DNA of 64,000 nucleotides from Thalassotalea atypica (GTDB taxonomy: Bacteria; Pseudomonadota; Gammaproteobacteria; Enterobacterales; Alteromonadaceae). The position numbers were made by a program, and so were the translations under genes. The stretch spans positions 1 through 64,000 of the forward strand of contig NZ_AP027364.1 of assembly GCF_030295975.1 (NCBI RefSeq), written 5' to 3'. This document shows positions 47,189 through 56,988 of the stretch, piece after piece (positions within the stretch are counted from its first letter, which is position 1; each line of letters starts with the position of its first letter). The notes below the pieces were generated by a model. That model saw nothing but the letters and a program-made list of their open reading frames with translations. It ran no database searches and had not been told where the DNA came from.

Positions 47189-48712
47189 TTAAACAGCTAC
47201 TGCCTCAGTTAAGTGACGAATAATTCTGTCCATCGCGCGATACGACAATGCCTCGATTAAATGCTCATGAGCGATTTGATCAAGGCCATCCATGTCAGAC
47301 AAGGTACGCGCTATTTTTAGAATCTTATGATGCGCCCTGGTTGAAAGCCCCAGCTTTTCAACCGCTAGCTCCAAAAATTCATTATCGTCTTTAGTCAACT
47401 GACAATACTGACGAATTTCGGCGCTGCTCAACTGTGAATTTGCTTTTCCCTGTCGTTTAATTTGCCGTGAACGGCAGTTTTGTACTCGCACTCGAATGTC
47501 TTTACTGGTTTCTTGAGCCTTATCGCTATTTGACCACATGCCCTTAGGCAACCTTGCTACTTCAATTTGGATGTCAATTCGGTCAAGAAATGGTCCTGAA
47601 AGTCGATTTAAGTAACGCAAAACTTGCTCAGGTGTACTGCGCTTGTCGTTATAAAATCCGGTAGGGCTTGGATTCATTGCCGCAACCAATTGGAAATTGG
47701 CTGGAAAAGTCACCTTTTGCATTGCTCGTGAAATAGTTACCTCGCCTGACTCCATTGGCTCTCGCAACACATCTAGCACTTTACGTTCAAATTCGGGTAA
47801 TTCGTCCAGAAAGAGTACACCGTTGTGTGCAAGAGAAATTTCACCTGGTTTGGGTTGTCCTCCACCCCCAACAAGCGCTGCGGAGGAAGCGGTATGATGC
47901 GGCGCGCGAAATGGTCGCACCAGCCAGGTTTTTTCATCTATGGTTTGCTGACTGATGGACTGAACCGCAGCAGACTCAACCGCTTCTTGTTCAGTCATTG
48001 TTGGAAGTATTCCTGGTAACCTGCTGGCCAACATAGTTTTTCCTGTGCCAGGAGGTCCAACAAAAAGTAAGTTATGCGCACCGCTTGCGGAAATTTCTAA
48101 TGCGCGTTTGGCCAAGGGTTGGCCCACAACTTCGGCAATGTCTAAATGACAATTAACTTCGGGTACAGCTTTCAGTTGTGTATCCAACAAGGGCAATTGA
48201 TTTTGCCGTGCGAAATGCGGATAGAGTTGTTGCAAATGTTCAATCGGGATCAGCTCACTGTGCTGAACCCAGCGTGCCTTTTCACCATTGTCTTTAGGCA
48301 GTATCAACTTTCTGCTACTGTCTCTGCAAGCGAGTGCTACTGGTATTTCACCAATAATGGGGCGTAACTCACCAGACAATGCGAGCTCTCCAACAAATTC
48401 ATAATCTTCAATGTCTTGTTTCGGTAGCTGCGAAGAAGCAACGAGTATACCTACGGCGATAGGTAAGTCGAATCGTCCACCTTCTTTGGGGAGATCCGCA
48501 GGTGCTAAATTCACGGTAATGCGTTTAGCTGGAAACTCGTACCCACAGTTAAGTAGGGCGCTGCGCACACGATCTTTGGCTTCTTTGACAGATGTTTCTG
48601 GTAAACCAACGATTGAAAAAGCCGGTAAACCATTTGAAATGTGCACTTCGACAGTGACTAACGGTGAGTCGAGCCCAAGCCTGGCACGACTATAAACTTT
48701 GGCGAGAGACAT
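47189..48712 (-). CDS. comM: ComM/YifB AAA+ helicase
   Basis: ComM is a hexameric helicase that promotes branch migration during integration of transformed DNA. An N-terminal Lon-like domain (about 1-190) precedes an AAA+/Mg-chelatase domain with Walker A FVGPPGTGKTMLA and Walker B GVLFLDELPEF, and a C-terminal helical domain. ATG 48712 (MSLAKVYSRARLG) gives 507 residues, matching E. coli YifB (506). It sits between ilvY and the ilvG operon, the same neighbourhood as in E. coli. With dprA it suggests a competence potential in this organism. Confidence 0.95.
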   Translation of the reverse strand: MSLAKVYSRARLGLDSPLVTVEVHISNGLPAFSIVGLPETSVKEAKDRVRSALLNCGYEFPAKRITVNLAPADLPKEGGRFDLPIAVGILVASSQLPKQDIEDYEFVGELALSGELRPIIGEIPVALACRDSSRKLILPKDNGEKARWVQHSELIPIEHLQQLYPHFARQNQLPLLDTQLKAVPEVNCHLDIAEVVGQPLAKRALEISASGAHNLLFVGPPGTGKTMLASRLPGILPTMTEQEAVESAAVQSISQQTIDEKTWLVRPFRAPHHTASSAALVGGGGQPKPGEISLAHNGVLFLDELPEFERKVLDVLREPMESGEVTISRAMQKVTFPANFQLVAAMNPSPTGFYNDKRSTPEQVLRYLNRLSGPFLDRIDIQIEVARLPKGMWSNSDKAQETSKDIRVRVQNCRSRQIKRQGKANSQLSSAEIRQYCQLTKDDNEFLELAVEKLGLSTRAHHKILKIARTLSDMDGLDQIAHEHLIEALSYRAMDRIIRHLTEAVAV

Positions 48713-48859
48713 AAAAAATCCATTTAAAATCAATCCATAACCTATCAAGTGTAGTCATTAAATTGGCGTGTCGCTAATTCGTTATAACAAGAACCAAGAT
48801 AAATGCTAAAAAAACAATAACAAAAAGGCTTGCTAATCGTTCTAGAGCTATGGTACTAA

Positions 48860-48888
48860 TTTAAAAAGACAAACCAATTTAATATAAT
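48860..48888 (+). promoter_or_regulatory. Probable ilvLGMEDA promoter
   Basis: TTTAAA (48860-48865) and a perfect TATAAT (48883-48888) are spaced by 17 bases, giving a start near 48895, just before the leader peptide at 48909. A weaker alternative begins with TTGCTA at 48830. Confidence 0.55.
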
Positions 48889-48908
48889 TTCAGAAAAACT
48901 AAATAAAT

Positions 48909-48989
48909 ATGCAAATAACAAGCGCAGTGATTATTAACATTCTCGTCGTGGTGATTATTAAATCATCGCGGGGATACTTGTTGCGCTAG
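48909..48989 (+). CDS. ilvL: ilv operon leader peptide
   Basis: A 26-codon frame, ATG to TAG, lies upstream of ilvG. Thirteen of the 26 residues are Ile (6), Val (4) or Leu (3), including the runs VII, NILVVVII and YLL. That is the hallmark of an attenuation leader: ribosomes stall at these codons when charged Ile-, Val- or Leu-tRNA is short. The frame is followed by mutually exclusive hairpins and a terminator before ilvG. No strong ribosome site is seen before the ATG. E. coli IlvL (32 residues) plays the same part. Confidence 0.88.
   Translation: MQITSAVIINILVVVIIKSSRGYLLR
48947..48973 (+). promoter_or_regulatory. Attenuator segments 1 and 2 (protector and antiterminator arms)
   Basis: Segment 1 (48947-48956, CGTGGTGATT) pairs with 48961-48970 (AATCATCGCG) over 10 bp with two G-U pairs. 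The overlapping GCGGGG at 48968-48973 can instead pair with CCCCGC at 49017-49022, part of the terminator. Stalling at the Ile/Val codons frees this arm; a ribosome near the leader stop covers it. The pairings are seen; their use is inferred from the known ilv/trp mechanism. Confidence 0.7.
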
Positions 48990-49012
48990 AAAATTCTGAA
49001 ATTAGCAAATAC

Positions 49013-49044
49013 AAACCCCCGCTCCGAAAGGACCGGGGGTTTTT
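49013..49044 (+). terminator. ilv attenuator terminator
   Basis: AAACCCCC (49013-49020) pairs with GGGGGTTT (49035-49042), capped by a TCC-GAAA-GGA inner hairpin and followed by more T. It lies 22 bases before ilvG and stops transcription unless the antiterminator forms. Confidence 0.88.
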
Positions 49045-49065
49045 CGTTTTAAAGGATAAAGAAAA

Positions 49066-50730
49066 ATGGTTAACGAAAGTTCATTCACCGGTGGGTCATT
49101 GTTGTTCGAGGTGCTTAAACAACATGGTGTCCAGCATGTGTTTGGTTACCCTGGTGGCGCGATCATGCCTATTTACGACGCACTCTATGACAGTGATGTT
49201 AGCCATTTTTTATGTCGACATGAGCAAGGTGCTGCTTTTTCTGCCATCGGTTATGCGCGTGCTTCGGGCAAAGTAGGGGTATGTTTTGCGACATCTGGTC
49301 CAGGCGCCACTAACTTAATCACTGGACTTGCAGACGCATTGGCCGATTCAATCCCTATCGTCGCAATTACAGGGCAGGTAGCTACAGCGGCCATGGGCTC
49401 TGACGCATTTCAGGAAATAGATATTTTCGGTTTGTCACTTGCGTGTACTAAACATTCCTTTCAAGTCACTGATGTAAATGATTTACCTAAAGTGCTTCAT
49501 AAGGCCTTTGCTATTGCTTTGGAAGGGCGTCAAGGCCCTGTTTTAGTGGATATTCCTAAAGACATTCAATTGGCCAATGTGACAAGCACACTTGAAGATT
49601 TCTCCAAATTGAGAAATAAAGTTCATTTGCCACCAGCCAATGTTGGCCGTGCTATCGCTTTGTTAAACAAAGCCAAAAAACCAGTACTTTATGTTGGCGG
49701 CGGCGTTGGTATGGCTAGTGCGATAGATGAACTAAGAGACTTTGCCAATACAACGCGCATGCCCAGCGTATCAACCTTAAAAGGTCTAGGAACGGTAAAT
49801 TCAGATAACGAATATTACTTAGGCATGCTAGGAATGCATGGCACTAAAGCGGCGAATATTGCCGTGCAAGAATGTGATTTATTGATTGCTGTTGGCGCGC
49901 GTTTTGATGATCGGGTTACAGGTAAGCTAAAAGAGTTTGCGCCGAATGCCAAAGTGATTCATTTTGATATCGATACGGCAGAAATAGGCAAGCGACGCGC
50001 TGTTGATGCAGCAATTTTGGGTGATTTGAAAATCAATTTACCCGCTATGGCAATTCCATTGAATATCGATGACTGGCGCATGCAATGCCAGCACATGAAA
50101 GACAGCTTTGCATGGGATTATAACCATCCAGGAGAAAACATTTTTGCTCCAGCTGTTTTGCACGAAATCAGTAATAGAATGCCACCGAAAACGTGTGTGA
50201 CCACTGATGTAGGTCAGCACCAAATGTGGGCGGCACAGCATATGTCGTTTGATGACCCCAGTGACTTCTTAACTAGTGGTGGGATGGGCACCATGGGTTT
50301 TGGTATTCCCGCAGCAATTGGCGCACAAGTGAGTCGCCCCCATGACTGCGTTATTGGCGTTACTGGAGACGGTTCTTTTATGATGAATGTTCAAGAACTT
50401 TCGACAATAAAACGCTTTCAGTTACCAGTGAAAATAGTCCTGATTGATAACGCAAAACTGGGCATGGTACGCCAGTGGCAAGATTTGTTCTTCGATGGTC
50501 GATTAAGTGAAACAGATTTATCCGATAACCCTGATTTTGTTGCGTTAGCCAGTGCTTTTGATATCAAAGCAAAACAGATTACCAAAAAGAGTGAAGTGGC
50601 TGAAGCGATTGAAGAAATGTTAGATCATGATGGCCCTTATTTATTACAAGTGAAAATAGACGCAGCTGAAAATGTATGGCCTTTAGTACCACCTGAAACT
50701 GCTAACGACCAAATGATGGAGAAGACGTAA
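49066..50730 (+). CDS. ilvG: Acetolactate synthase II large subunit IlvG
   Basis: IlvG condenses pyruvate with pyruvate or 2-ketobutyrate using thiamine diphosphate, the first common step of Ile/Val synthesis. The 554 residues show the N-terminal catalytic Glu region [37 protein letters not shown] and the TPP/Mg motif GDGSFMMN...[11 protein letters not shown]. The gene is intact, unlike the frameshifted ilvG of E. coli K-12. Its stop overlaps the ilvM start by one base. Confidence 0.96.
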   Translation: MVNESSFTGGSLLFEVLKQHGVQHVFGYPGGAIMPIYDALYDSDVSHFLCRHEQGAAFSAIGYARASGKVGVCFATSGPGATNLITGLADALADSIPIVAITGQVATAAMGSDAFQEIDIFGLSLACTKHSFQVTDVNDLPKVLHKAFAIALEGRQGPVLVDIPKDIQLANVTSTLEDFSKLRNKVHLPPANVGRAIALLNKAKKPVLYVGGGVGMASAIDELRDFANTTRMPSVSTLKGLGTVNSDNEYYLGMLGMHGTKAANIAVQECDLLIAVGARFDDRVTGKLKEFAPNAKVIHFDIDTAEIGKRRAVDAAILGDLKINLPAMAIPLNIDDWRMQCQHMKDSFAWDYNHPGENIFAPAVLHEISNRMPPKTCVTTDVGQHQMWAAQHMSFDDPSDFLTSGGMGTMGFGIPAAIGAQVSRPHDCVIGVTGDGSFMMNVQELSTIKRFQLPVKIVLIDNAKLGMVRQWQDLFFDGRLSETDLSDNPDFVALASAFDIKAKQITKKSEVAEAIEEMLDHDGPYLLQVKIDAAENVWPLVPPETANDQMMEKT

Positions 50731-50987
50731 TGAATAACTACCAATTAACCATCAAAGTTGATGACAAACAAGTGGTGTTAGAACGGATCTTACAAGTGAC
50801 TCGTTATCGTGGGTTTTTGATTAGCGGTATCCACGCAGAAGTGAACACAGGAACCCATATAGGCACCATAGTTTTATCGGTCCGAAGTGAGCGTCCCATT
50901 TCACTATTGACCGATCAAATCAACAAACTGATCGACATCAAAGAAGTCAAAGTAGACAATGATGTGGCACAGCAAATTAATGCGTAA
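50730..50987 (+). CDS. ilvM: Acetolactate synthase II small subunit IlvM
   Basis: The 85-residue ACT-domain regulatory subunit that stabilises and activates IlvG (E. coli IlvM 87). The ACT fold is recognisable in LTIKVDDKQVVLERILQVTRYRGFLISG. It starts on the last base of the ilvG stop (TAATG), so the subunits are coupled. About 130 bases separate it from ilvE. Confidence 0.9.
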   Translation: MNNYQLTIKVDDKQVVLERILQVTRYRGFLISGIHAEVNTGTHIGTIVLSVRSERPISLLTDQINKLIDIKEVKVDNDVAQQINA

Positions 50988-51116
50988 CAAGTTATAATTT
51001 GCGGGTAAATATTGCTTAGGTATTTGGTTGAGTAATTAATACCCGTTACAAACAATAGTTAACGATGGATAACCCATACGTTAAATGGATAGAAATAGAC
51101 TAATTAGGAAAAGAAA

Positions 51117-52043
51117 ATGGCAAAAGTTAATGCAGAGCTGATTTGGTTTAACGGCGAACTCATGCCTTGGAAAAACGCTACGGTTCACGTAATGAGCCAT
51201 GCATTGCACTACGGCTCTTCAGTTTTTGAAGGCATTCGTGCTTATAACACCCATAAAGGTACGTGTATCTTTCGATTGCAAGAACATGTCGACCGTTTAT
51301 TTGATTCAGCAAAAGTTTACCGTATGAACATTCCTTACAGCAATGAAGAAGTGGTCAAAGCGTGTAAAGATGCTGTTGTTAAAAATGAGCTGAAATCTGC
51401 TTACCTACGCCCATTGGCATTTTTAGGCGATATCGGTATGGGACTTCGTCCACCATTAGATGCTAAAGCAGATTTAATGGTCGCAGCGTTTAGCTGGGAA
51501 GCCTATTTAGGTGCTGATGCTATTGAAGGTGGAGTTGATGTTGGGGTTTCTAGTTGGAACCGTTTAGCACCAAACACAATGCCAACAGCAGCAAAAGCTG
51601 GCGGTAACTACTTGTCTTCACAGCTTATTTCTATGGAAGCAGGTCGTCATGGCTATACCGAAGGTATTGCTTTAGATGTTAACAATATGGTCAGTGAAGG
51701 AGCGGGTCAGAACTTATTCTTAGTGCGTAAAGGTGTGATCTATACACCATTGAGTACTTCGTCAATCCTACCGGGATTGACGCGTGACGCAGTCATGGCA
51801 TTAGCCAAAGATTTAGGCTATGAAGTGCGTGAAGAGCCTATCTCACGTGAATCACTATACCTTGCGGATGAATTCTTTATGACGGGGACAGCAACCGAGA
51901 TCGTACCGGTGAAAACTGTTGATGGTTTACCCGTTGGTAGTGGCTCTCGTGGTCCAGTGACTAAATCTTTACAAGAAGCCTTCTTCGGTATTTTTGATGG
52001 TACCACAGAAGACAAGTGGGGCTGGCTCGAAAGCGTTGAATAA
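51117..52043 (+). CDS. ilvE: Branched-chain amino acid aminotransferase IlvE
   Basis: IlvE is the PLP enzyme that makes Ile, Val and Leu from their keto acids with glutamate. The 308 residues carry the PLP-binding Lys160 in AAKAGGNYLSSQ, the same number as in E. coli, and the fold type IV motifs HALHYGSSVFEGIRAY and NNMVSEGAGQNLFLV. A ribosome site (AGGAAAAG) precedes the ATG. It is separated from ilvD by a folded 189-base spacer. Confidence 0.97.
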   Translation: MAKVNAELIWFNGELMPWKNATVHVMSHALHYGSSVFEGIRAYNTHKGTCIFRLQEHVDRLFDSAKVYRMNIPYSNEEVVKACKDAVVKNELKSAYLRPLAFLGDIGMGLRPPLDAKADLMVAAFSWEAYLGADAIEGGVDVGVSSWNRLAPNTMPTAAKAGGNYLSSQLISMEAGRHGYTEGIALDVNNMVSEGAGQNLFLVRKGVIYTPLSTSSILPGLTRDAVMALAKDLGYEVREEPISRESLYLADEFFMTGTATEIVPVKTVDGLPVGSGSRGPVTKSLQEAFFGIFDGTTEDKWGWLESVE

Positions 52044-52049
52044 CAAGCC

Positions 52050-52128
52050 TTAAGAGCTCATTTCTGTGTTGGGAATGCTCACTTATAGTTATAAGCAGCG
52101 CGTTCCCGCCTTTAAATTGAGCTCTTAA
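52050..52128 (+). repeat. Long nested inverted repeat between ilvE and ilvD
   Basis: An outer perfect 11-bp stem joins TTAAGAGCTCA (52050-52060) to TGAGCTCTTAA (52118-52128). Inside it, GGGAA pairs with TTCCC, TGCT with AGCG, and CTTATA with TATAAG around GT. The 79-base element would fold into one long, bulged hairpin in the ilv mRNA. The tail TTTCTCGTTTTC is only weakly T-rich, so it could be a partial terminator, a processing or mRNA-stability element, or a dispersed repeat unit. Confidence 0.7.
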
Positions 52129-52232
52129 TTTCTCGTTTTCTTTACGCTCAACAGAGCTAAAGAAGACAAATACTCATCGTTATAAATATAACAAATTTTT
52201 TAAATGAACATTTTTAGTAGGAAGAGAAGATA

Positions 52233-54116
52233 ATGCCAAAACTTAGATCAGCAACATCAACCCAAGGTCGTAATATGGCGGGTGCACGAGCATTGTGGCG
52301 CGCTACGGGGATGACGGATGGTGATTTTGGCAAGCCGATTATTGCTGTGGTTAACTCTTTTACTCAATTTGTACCTGGGCATGTTCATTTAAAAGATATG
52401 GGACAACTGGTTGCTGGCGCGATTGAAGAAGCGGGAGGGGTTGCCAAAGAATTTAACACTATAGCGGTAGATGATGGAATTGCGATGGGACACAGCGGTA
52501 TGCTTTATAGTTTACCTTCTCGCGACTTAATAGCAGATTCTGTTGAGTACATGGTCAATGCTCATTGTGCTGACGCCATGGTGTGTATTTCGAACTGTGA
52601 CAAAATTACACCGGGGATGTTAATGGCAGCTATGCGCCTCAATATTCCGGTCATTTTTGTTTCCGGTGGCCCAATGGAAGCAGGAAAAACTAAACTGTCA
52701 GATCAAATCATTAAACTTGATTTAGTTGATGCGATGATTCAAGGGGCGGATCCTAAAGTATCTGACGAGCAAAGTGATCAAATTGAACGCTCTGCCTGTC
52801 CGACTTGTGGCTCTTGTTCTGGTATGTTCACCGCTAACTCAATGAACTGTTTAGCTGAAGCTTTAGGCCTAGCGTTACCGGGCAATGGCTCAATGTTGGC
52901 CACTCATGCAGATCGTGAACAGTTATTTTTAAAAGCAGGCTCACAAATAGTTGAATTGACAAAGCGCTATTATCAGGACAACGACGAAAGTGCGTTACCA
53001 CGTAACATTGCTAATAAAGACGCGTTACATAATGCCATGTGTCTAGATATCGCTATGGGTGGATCAACTAACACAATATTGCATTTATTAGCGACAGCTC
53101 AAGAAGCTGAAATTGATTACACCATGGAAGACATGGACAAGCTTTCTCGTATTGTGCCGCAATTATGTAAAGTTGCTCCGTCAACGCCTGAATATCATAT
53201 GGAAGATGTCCATCGCGCCGGTGGTGTTATTGCCATTTTAGGTGAGTTAGCACGTGCAGGTTTATTGAAAACCGATGTACCTAATGTACTTGGAACCTCA
53301 CTAGCTGATGTTATTGAAAAATATGATATCAAAATCACTTCTGATGAAGATGTTAAAAAATTCTATCGTGCCGGTCCTGCGGGTATTCGTACCACCAAAG
53401 CATTTAGTCAAGATTGTCGATGGGACACATTGGACGATGATCGTGAAAGCGGCTGTGTTCGCTCAATCGATAACGCGTTTTCAACGGAAGGCGGTCTAGC
53501 TGTACTTTCTGGCAATATTGCTGTTGATGGTTGTGTCGTTAAAACCGCTGGCGTAAGTGATGATAATTTGACTTTCACAGGCCCAGCTCATGTTTTTGAA
53601 AGCCAAGATGATGCCGTAGCGGGTATTTTAGACGGCAAGGTTGTAGCCGGAGAAGTCGTGGTTATTCGCTACGAAGGTCCTAAAGGTGGTCCTGGCATGC
53701 AAGAAATGCTTTACCCAACGACATACCTCAAATCAATGGGCCTAGGTAAGGCGTGTGCGTTGCTAACGGACGGTCGTTTTTCAGGTGGTACATCAGGTTT
53801 ATCGATTGGCCATGTATCCCCAGAAGCCGCAAGTGGAGGTGTGATTGCGCTTGTGGAGCAGGGCGATATTATTCATATTGATATTCCAAACCGTTCAATT
53901 AAATTAGAAATATCTGATGAAAAACTAGCGGCGCGCAAGGTTGCCATGAATGCTAAAGGTAAGGCGTCATGGAAACCTAAAGATCGCGTACGTCCAATCA
54001 GTTATGCTCTTAAAAACTATGCCATGTTGGCAACAAGCGCTGACAAAGGTGCTGTACGTAACAGAGCATTACTCGACGGTGAAACTCAGCCTGCAAAAGA
54101 GGCGGATAATGACTAA
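52233..54116 (+). CDS. ilvD: Dihydroxy-acid dehydratase IlvD
   Basis: IlvD dehydrates the dihydroxy acids to 2-keto acids, the third Ile/Val step, using an oxygen-sensitive iron-sulfur cluster. Cluster cysteines are seen at Cys118 and Cys122 (CISNCDK) and in [19 protein letters not shown]. The 627 residues are slightly longer than E. coli (616). The 3' end overlaps the ilvA start by eight bases. Confidence 0.97.
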   Translation: MPKLRSATSTQGRNMAGARALWRATGMTDGDFGKPIIAVVNSFTQFVPGHVHLKDMGQLVAGAIEEAGGVAKEFNTIAVDDGIAMGHSGMLYSLPSRDLIADSVEYMVNAHCADAMVCISNCDKITPGMLMAAMRLNIPVIFVSGGPMEAGKTKLSDQIIKLDLVDAMIQGADPKVSDEQSDQIERSACPTCGSCSGMFTANSMNCLAEALGLALPGNGSMLATHADREQLFLKAGSQIVELTKRYYQDNDESALPRNIANKDALHNAMCLDIAMGGSTNTILHLLATAQEAEIDYTMEDMDKLSRIVPQLCKVAPSTPEYHMEDVHRAGGVIAILGELARAGLLKTDVPNVLGTSLADVIEKYDIKITSDEDVKKFYRAGPAGIRTTKAFSQDCRWDTLDDDRESGCVRSIDNAFSTEGGLAVLSGNIAVDGCVVKTAGVSDDNLTFTGPAHVFESQDDAVAGILDGKVVAGEVVVIRYEGPKGGPGMQEMLYPTTYLKSMGLGKACALLTDGRFSGGTSGLSIGHVSPEAASGGVIALVEQGDIIHIDIPNRSIKLEISDEKLAARKVAMNAKGKASWKPKDRVRPISYALKNYAMLATSADKGAVRNRALLDGETQPAKEADND

Positions 54117-55671
54117 AACCAATCCAGACAAAATCACGCTAAGCCAAGAAGAAATCGCTTTAGATTATCTAAGGCGCATACTGTTGGCACCGGTTTACGA
54201 CGTTGCGAAAGAAACCGAGCTTACACCTCTCAACAAGCTCTCGTCGCGTTTAAATAATCAAATTTTTTTAAAGCGTGAGGACCAACAGCCAGTACATTCG
54301 TTTAAGCTCCGCGGTGCCTACAATAAGTTGAGTCATTTAAGTGAGCAGCAATGTTTGCACGGCGTTGTTGCTGCAAGTGCTGGTAACCATGCTCAAGGGC
54401 TTGCGCTGGCGGCCAGCAAACTTGGCATCAAAGCGACTATCGTGATGCCGATCACTACGCCTGAAATTAAAGTTGATAACGTAAAACGTTTAGGGGCCGA
54501 AGTACGCTTAATTGGAAAAAGTTTCAACGAAGCACAAACGGCTTCACAAGGAATATCTGAAGACGAGAACAAAACGTTAATTCACCCATTCGACGATCCA
54601 GATGTTATTGCTGGTCAAGGCACGGTTGCTAAAGAACTGCTGCAACAATTACCTCATGCGGATGTGGTGTTTGTCCCTGTAGGAGGCGGAGGCTTGCTTG
54701 CTGGAATGGCAGTCTATTTAAAGCAGCTGCGTCCTGAAATAAAAATTATCGGGGTTGAAGCTGAAGATTCTGCTTGTTTATTAGCGGCGATGGAGCAGGG
54801 CGAACCAACGGATTTAAGTCATGTCGGCTTGTTTGCTGATGGCGTTGCGGTGAAACGAATCGGTGAGCATACTTTTGGTTTAATAAAACACTATTGCGAT
54901 GATGTGATCACTGTTTCTAGTGATGAAATTTGTGCCGCAATAAAAGATGTTTTTGAACACACCCGAGTTATTGCCGAACCCGCAGGGGCGCTGTCACTTG
55001 CTGGCGTGAATAAGTATTGCCAAACCAGTCAAGGTAACGAATCAATAGTTGCCATCTTGTCAGGTGCAAACATGAATTTTCATAGCCTTCGTTATGTGTC
55101 TGAACGCTGCGAATTGGGTGAGCAGAAAGAAGCGGTACTCGCGGTGACAATTCCTGAAGAAAAAGGAAGTTTCAGAAAATTTTGCCAAGCGTTGTCGGGC
55201 CGAGGCATTACTGAATTTAATTATCGTTATGCGGGAAGTAAGGAAGCGAATATATTTGTTGGGGTTAAAATATCAGGCGGTGTTGAGGAACGTGTCTCTT
55301 TATTGCAAAACCTCACACAATCTCAATATCAAGTACGAGACTTTACTGACAATGAACTCGCCAAACTGCACGTAAGGTATATGATTGGCGGTCAAAGTGC
55401 TGAGAATAAAGATGAGCGTATTTTTAGGTTCCAATTTCCTGAATACCCTGGGGCGTTAGAAAAATTTCTAGATACGTTAGGAGAACATTGGAATATTACC
55501 TTATTTCATTATCGCAACCATGGCGCCGCGTTTGGCCAAGTTTTAGCGGGTTTTGAAGTCAATGACAACCAGCAATTGGCTTTTTTCAGACACCTAAAAG
55601 ACTTAGGTTACGAGTGGCAAGAAGAAACACAAAATCAAGCCTATCACGCTTTTCTTTCCAACAATAAATAA
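54109..55671 (+). CDS. ilvA: Threonine ammonia-lyase, biosynthetic IlvA
   Basis: IlvA deaminates threonine to 2-ketobutyrate, the committed step to isoleucine, and is normally inhibited by Ile. It is a fold type II PLP enzyme: the catalytic Lys is in [12 protein letters not shown], with [15 protein letters not shown] and the phosphate loop [13 protein letters not shown]. Two ACT-like regulatory domains make up about the last 180 residues. ATG 54109 gives 520 residues (E. coli 514); the frame is open further upstream inside ilvD, which I reject as the start. It ends ilvGMEDA. Confidence 0.96.
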   Translation: MTKTNPDKITLSQEEIALDYLRRILLAPVYDVAKETELTPLNKLSSRLNNQIFLKREDQQPVHSFKLRGAYNKLSHLSEQQCLHGVVAASAGNHAQGLALAASKLGIKATIVMPITTPEIKVDNVKRLGAEVRLIGKSFNEAQTASQGISEDENKTLIHPFDDPDVIAGQGTVAKELLQQLPHADVVFVPVGGGGLLAGMAVYLKQLRPEIKIIGVEAEDSACLLAAMEQGEPTDLSHVGLFADGVAVKRIGEHTFGLIKHYCDDVITVSSDEICAAIKDVFEHTRVIAEPAGALSLAGVNKYCQTSQGNESIVAILSGANMNFHSLRYVSERCELGEQKEAVLAVTIPEEKGSFRKFCQALSGRGITEFNYRYAGSKEANIFVGVKISGGVEERVSLLQNLTQSQYQVRDFTDNELAKLHVRYMIGGQSAENKDERIFRFQFPEYPGALEKFLDTLGEHWNITLFHYRNHGAAFGQVLAGFEVNDNQQLAFFRHLKDLGYEWQEETQNQAYHAFLSNNK

Positions 55672-55687
55672 GCTTAACTTATATAAA

Positions 55688-55729
55688 ACAGCCAGTTAAT
55701 ACAAAGTTTTTGCTGGTTGTCTCCTTTTG
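55688..55729 (+). terminator. Possible terminator after ilvA
   Basis: ACAGCCAG (55688-55695) pairs with CTGGTTGT (55713-55720) with one G-U pair around a 17-base loop, followed by CTCCTTTT. The large loop and broken T tract make it weak. Confidence 0.45.
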
Positions 55730-55856
55730 AATTTTCACAAATCCACATCTCTATATATCTTTTGGTTATTTCAGTCTATTTGCAAGAAACAAAAATGTAT
55801 GACATATTATGTCGGTCGGGTCCTGTAAAACTCGCCGATAAAACAGGAGTATTAAT

Positions 55857-56783
55857 ATGCAAAATAACGGATTAGAAAATAAATCACTCAATACAAAAAG
55901 TGTGGTCAAAAACTCAAAAGTTGTGGCTGCATTAGCTGTCGCAGCAGCAATATTTTGGACGGTTTTTTATACGATTGATGAAGGTCATGTTGGTATTGTG
56001 AAACGTTTTGGTGAAGCCACAAGTCAAGTGAATCCTGGTCTTCATTTTAAAGTCCCATTTGCTGATTCAGTCGAAGAATTAGAAATTCGAACTCGAAAAA
56101 ACGCAGAAACACTAAAAGCGTCTACATTCGAGCAAATGCCAGTCCAAGCTGAAGTCTCTGTGAACTGGACTGTGATTCGTCCAGAAGCTTTCGAGCTATA
56201 CAAAAATTATGGCGGATTAGATCAGTTTGAAAATCGCATACTGGATCCTCGTTTGCGCTCAGCAGCTAAAGATGCGTTAGCGCGTTTTAAGGCCGAAGAA
56301 ATTGTTCAAAATCGCGGTAAGGTAATTCAACAAATTGAAGAAACCTTGCTTTCTACCATGGCTGAGTTTCCTGTAAAACTAGATAGCGTGCAGATAGAAA
56401 ACTTAATTCTACCGGCAAAGTATTTGCAGAGTATTGAAACCAAGCAAACCGAGAAAAACTTAGCGGCGGCAGAAAAACACCGTCTTGAGCGTCAAAAACT
56501 CGAAGCACAGCGGGAGGTGAATACCGCAGAAGCCAAACGTGATGCAGAAAAAGCCCGAGCAGATGGCTCAGCCTATGCAATTACCACAGAAGCACGCGCT
56601 GAGGCAGAAGCAATAAAACTCAAAGGTCTTGCTGAAGCAGAAGCGATTCATAAAAAAGCAGAAGCGATTAAAACAAGTAAAGTCCTAGTTGAGTACGTCA
56701 AAGCGCAGCAATGGGACGGTAAGTTGCCCACTACGGTGATGGGCTCAGGGCAAGATATTTTGTGGAACATGAAGGAAAAGTAA
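55857..56783 (+). CDS. SPFH/prohibitin-type membrane protein
   Basis: A 308-residue SPFH (Band 7) protein. One membrane helix lies at about 22-40, followed by the prohibitin-like domain (EGHVGIVKRFGEATSQVNPGLHFKVPF onward) and a long charged coiled coil, about 200-280, rich in Glu, Ala, Lys and Arg. Prohibitin-type proteins form large rings that hold membrane proteases or organise membrane domains. No NfeD-like partner is adjacent. ACAGGAG lies before the ATG, and a strong terminator follows, so it stands alone. A 13-bp palindrome GACATA-T-TATGTC at 55801-55813 lies upstream. Confidence 0.88.
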   Translation: MQNNGLENKSLNTKSVVKNSKVVAALAVAAAIFWTVFYTIDEGHVGIVKRFGEATSQVNPGLHFKVPFADSVEELEIRTRKNAETLKASTFEQMPVQAEVSVNWTVIRPEAFELYKNYGGLDQFENRILDPRLRSAAKDALARFKAEEIVQNRGKVIQQIEETLLSTMAEFPVKLDSVQIENLILPAKYLQSIETKQTEKNLAAAEKHRLERQKLEAQREVNTAEAKRDAEKARADGSAYAITTEARAEAEAIKLKGLAEAEAIHKKAEAIKTSKVLVEYVKAQQWDGKLPTTVMGSGQDILWNMKEK

Positions 56784-56814
56784 CACAACCCATTTTGCTT
56801 TTATTTTGAATATT

Positions 56815-56842
56815 AAAGCCAAGCCGTCGCTTGGCTTTTTTT
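56815..56842 (+). terminator. Terminator after the SPFH gene
   Basis: AAAGCCAAGC (56815-56824) and GCTTGGCTTT (56829-56838) form a perfect 10-bp stem with loop CGTC, followed by four more T. Confidence 0.92.
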
Positions 56843-56988
56843 ATGTCTAATGACTAATCGCCAAAAATCAGGGCATATTCTTTAACATTCACGATTATTC
56901 AGCTTCATATTTCTATAGGAATAACTAAGAATAGGTATCAGGCAGCCGGCTAAGTCCTACAACACTCATTCAATACAAGGACAAACTT

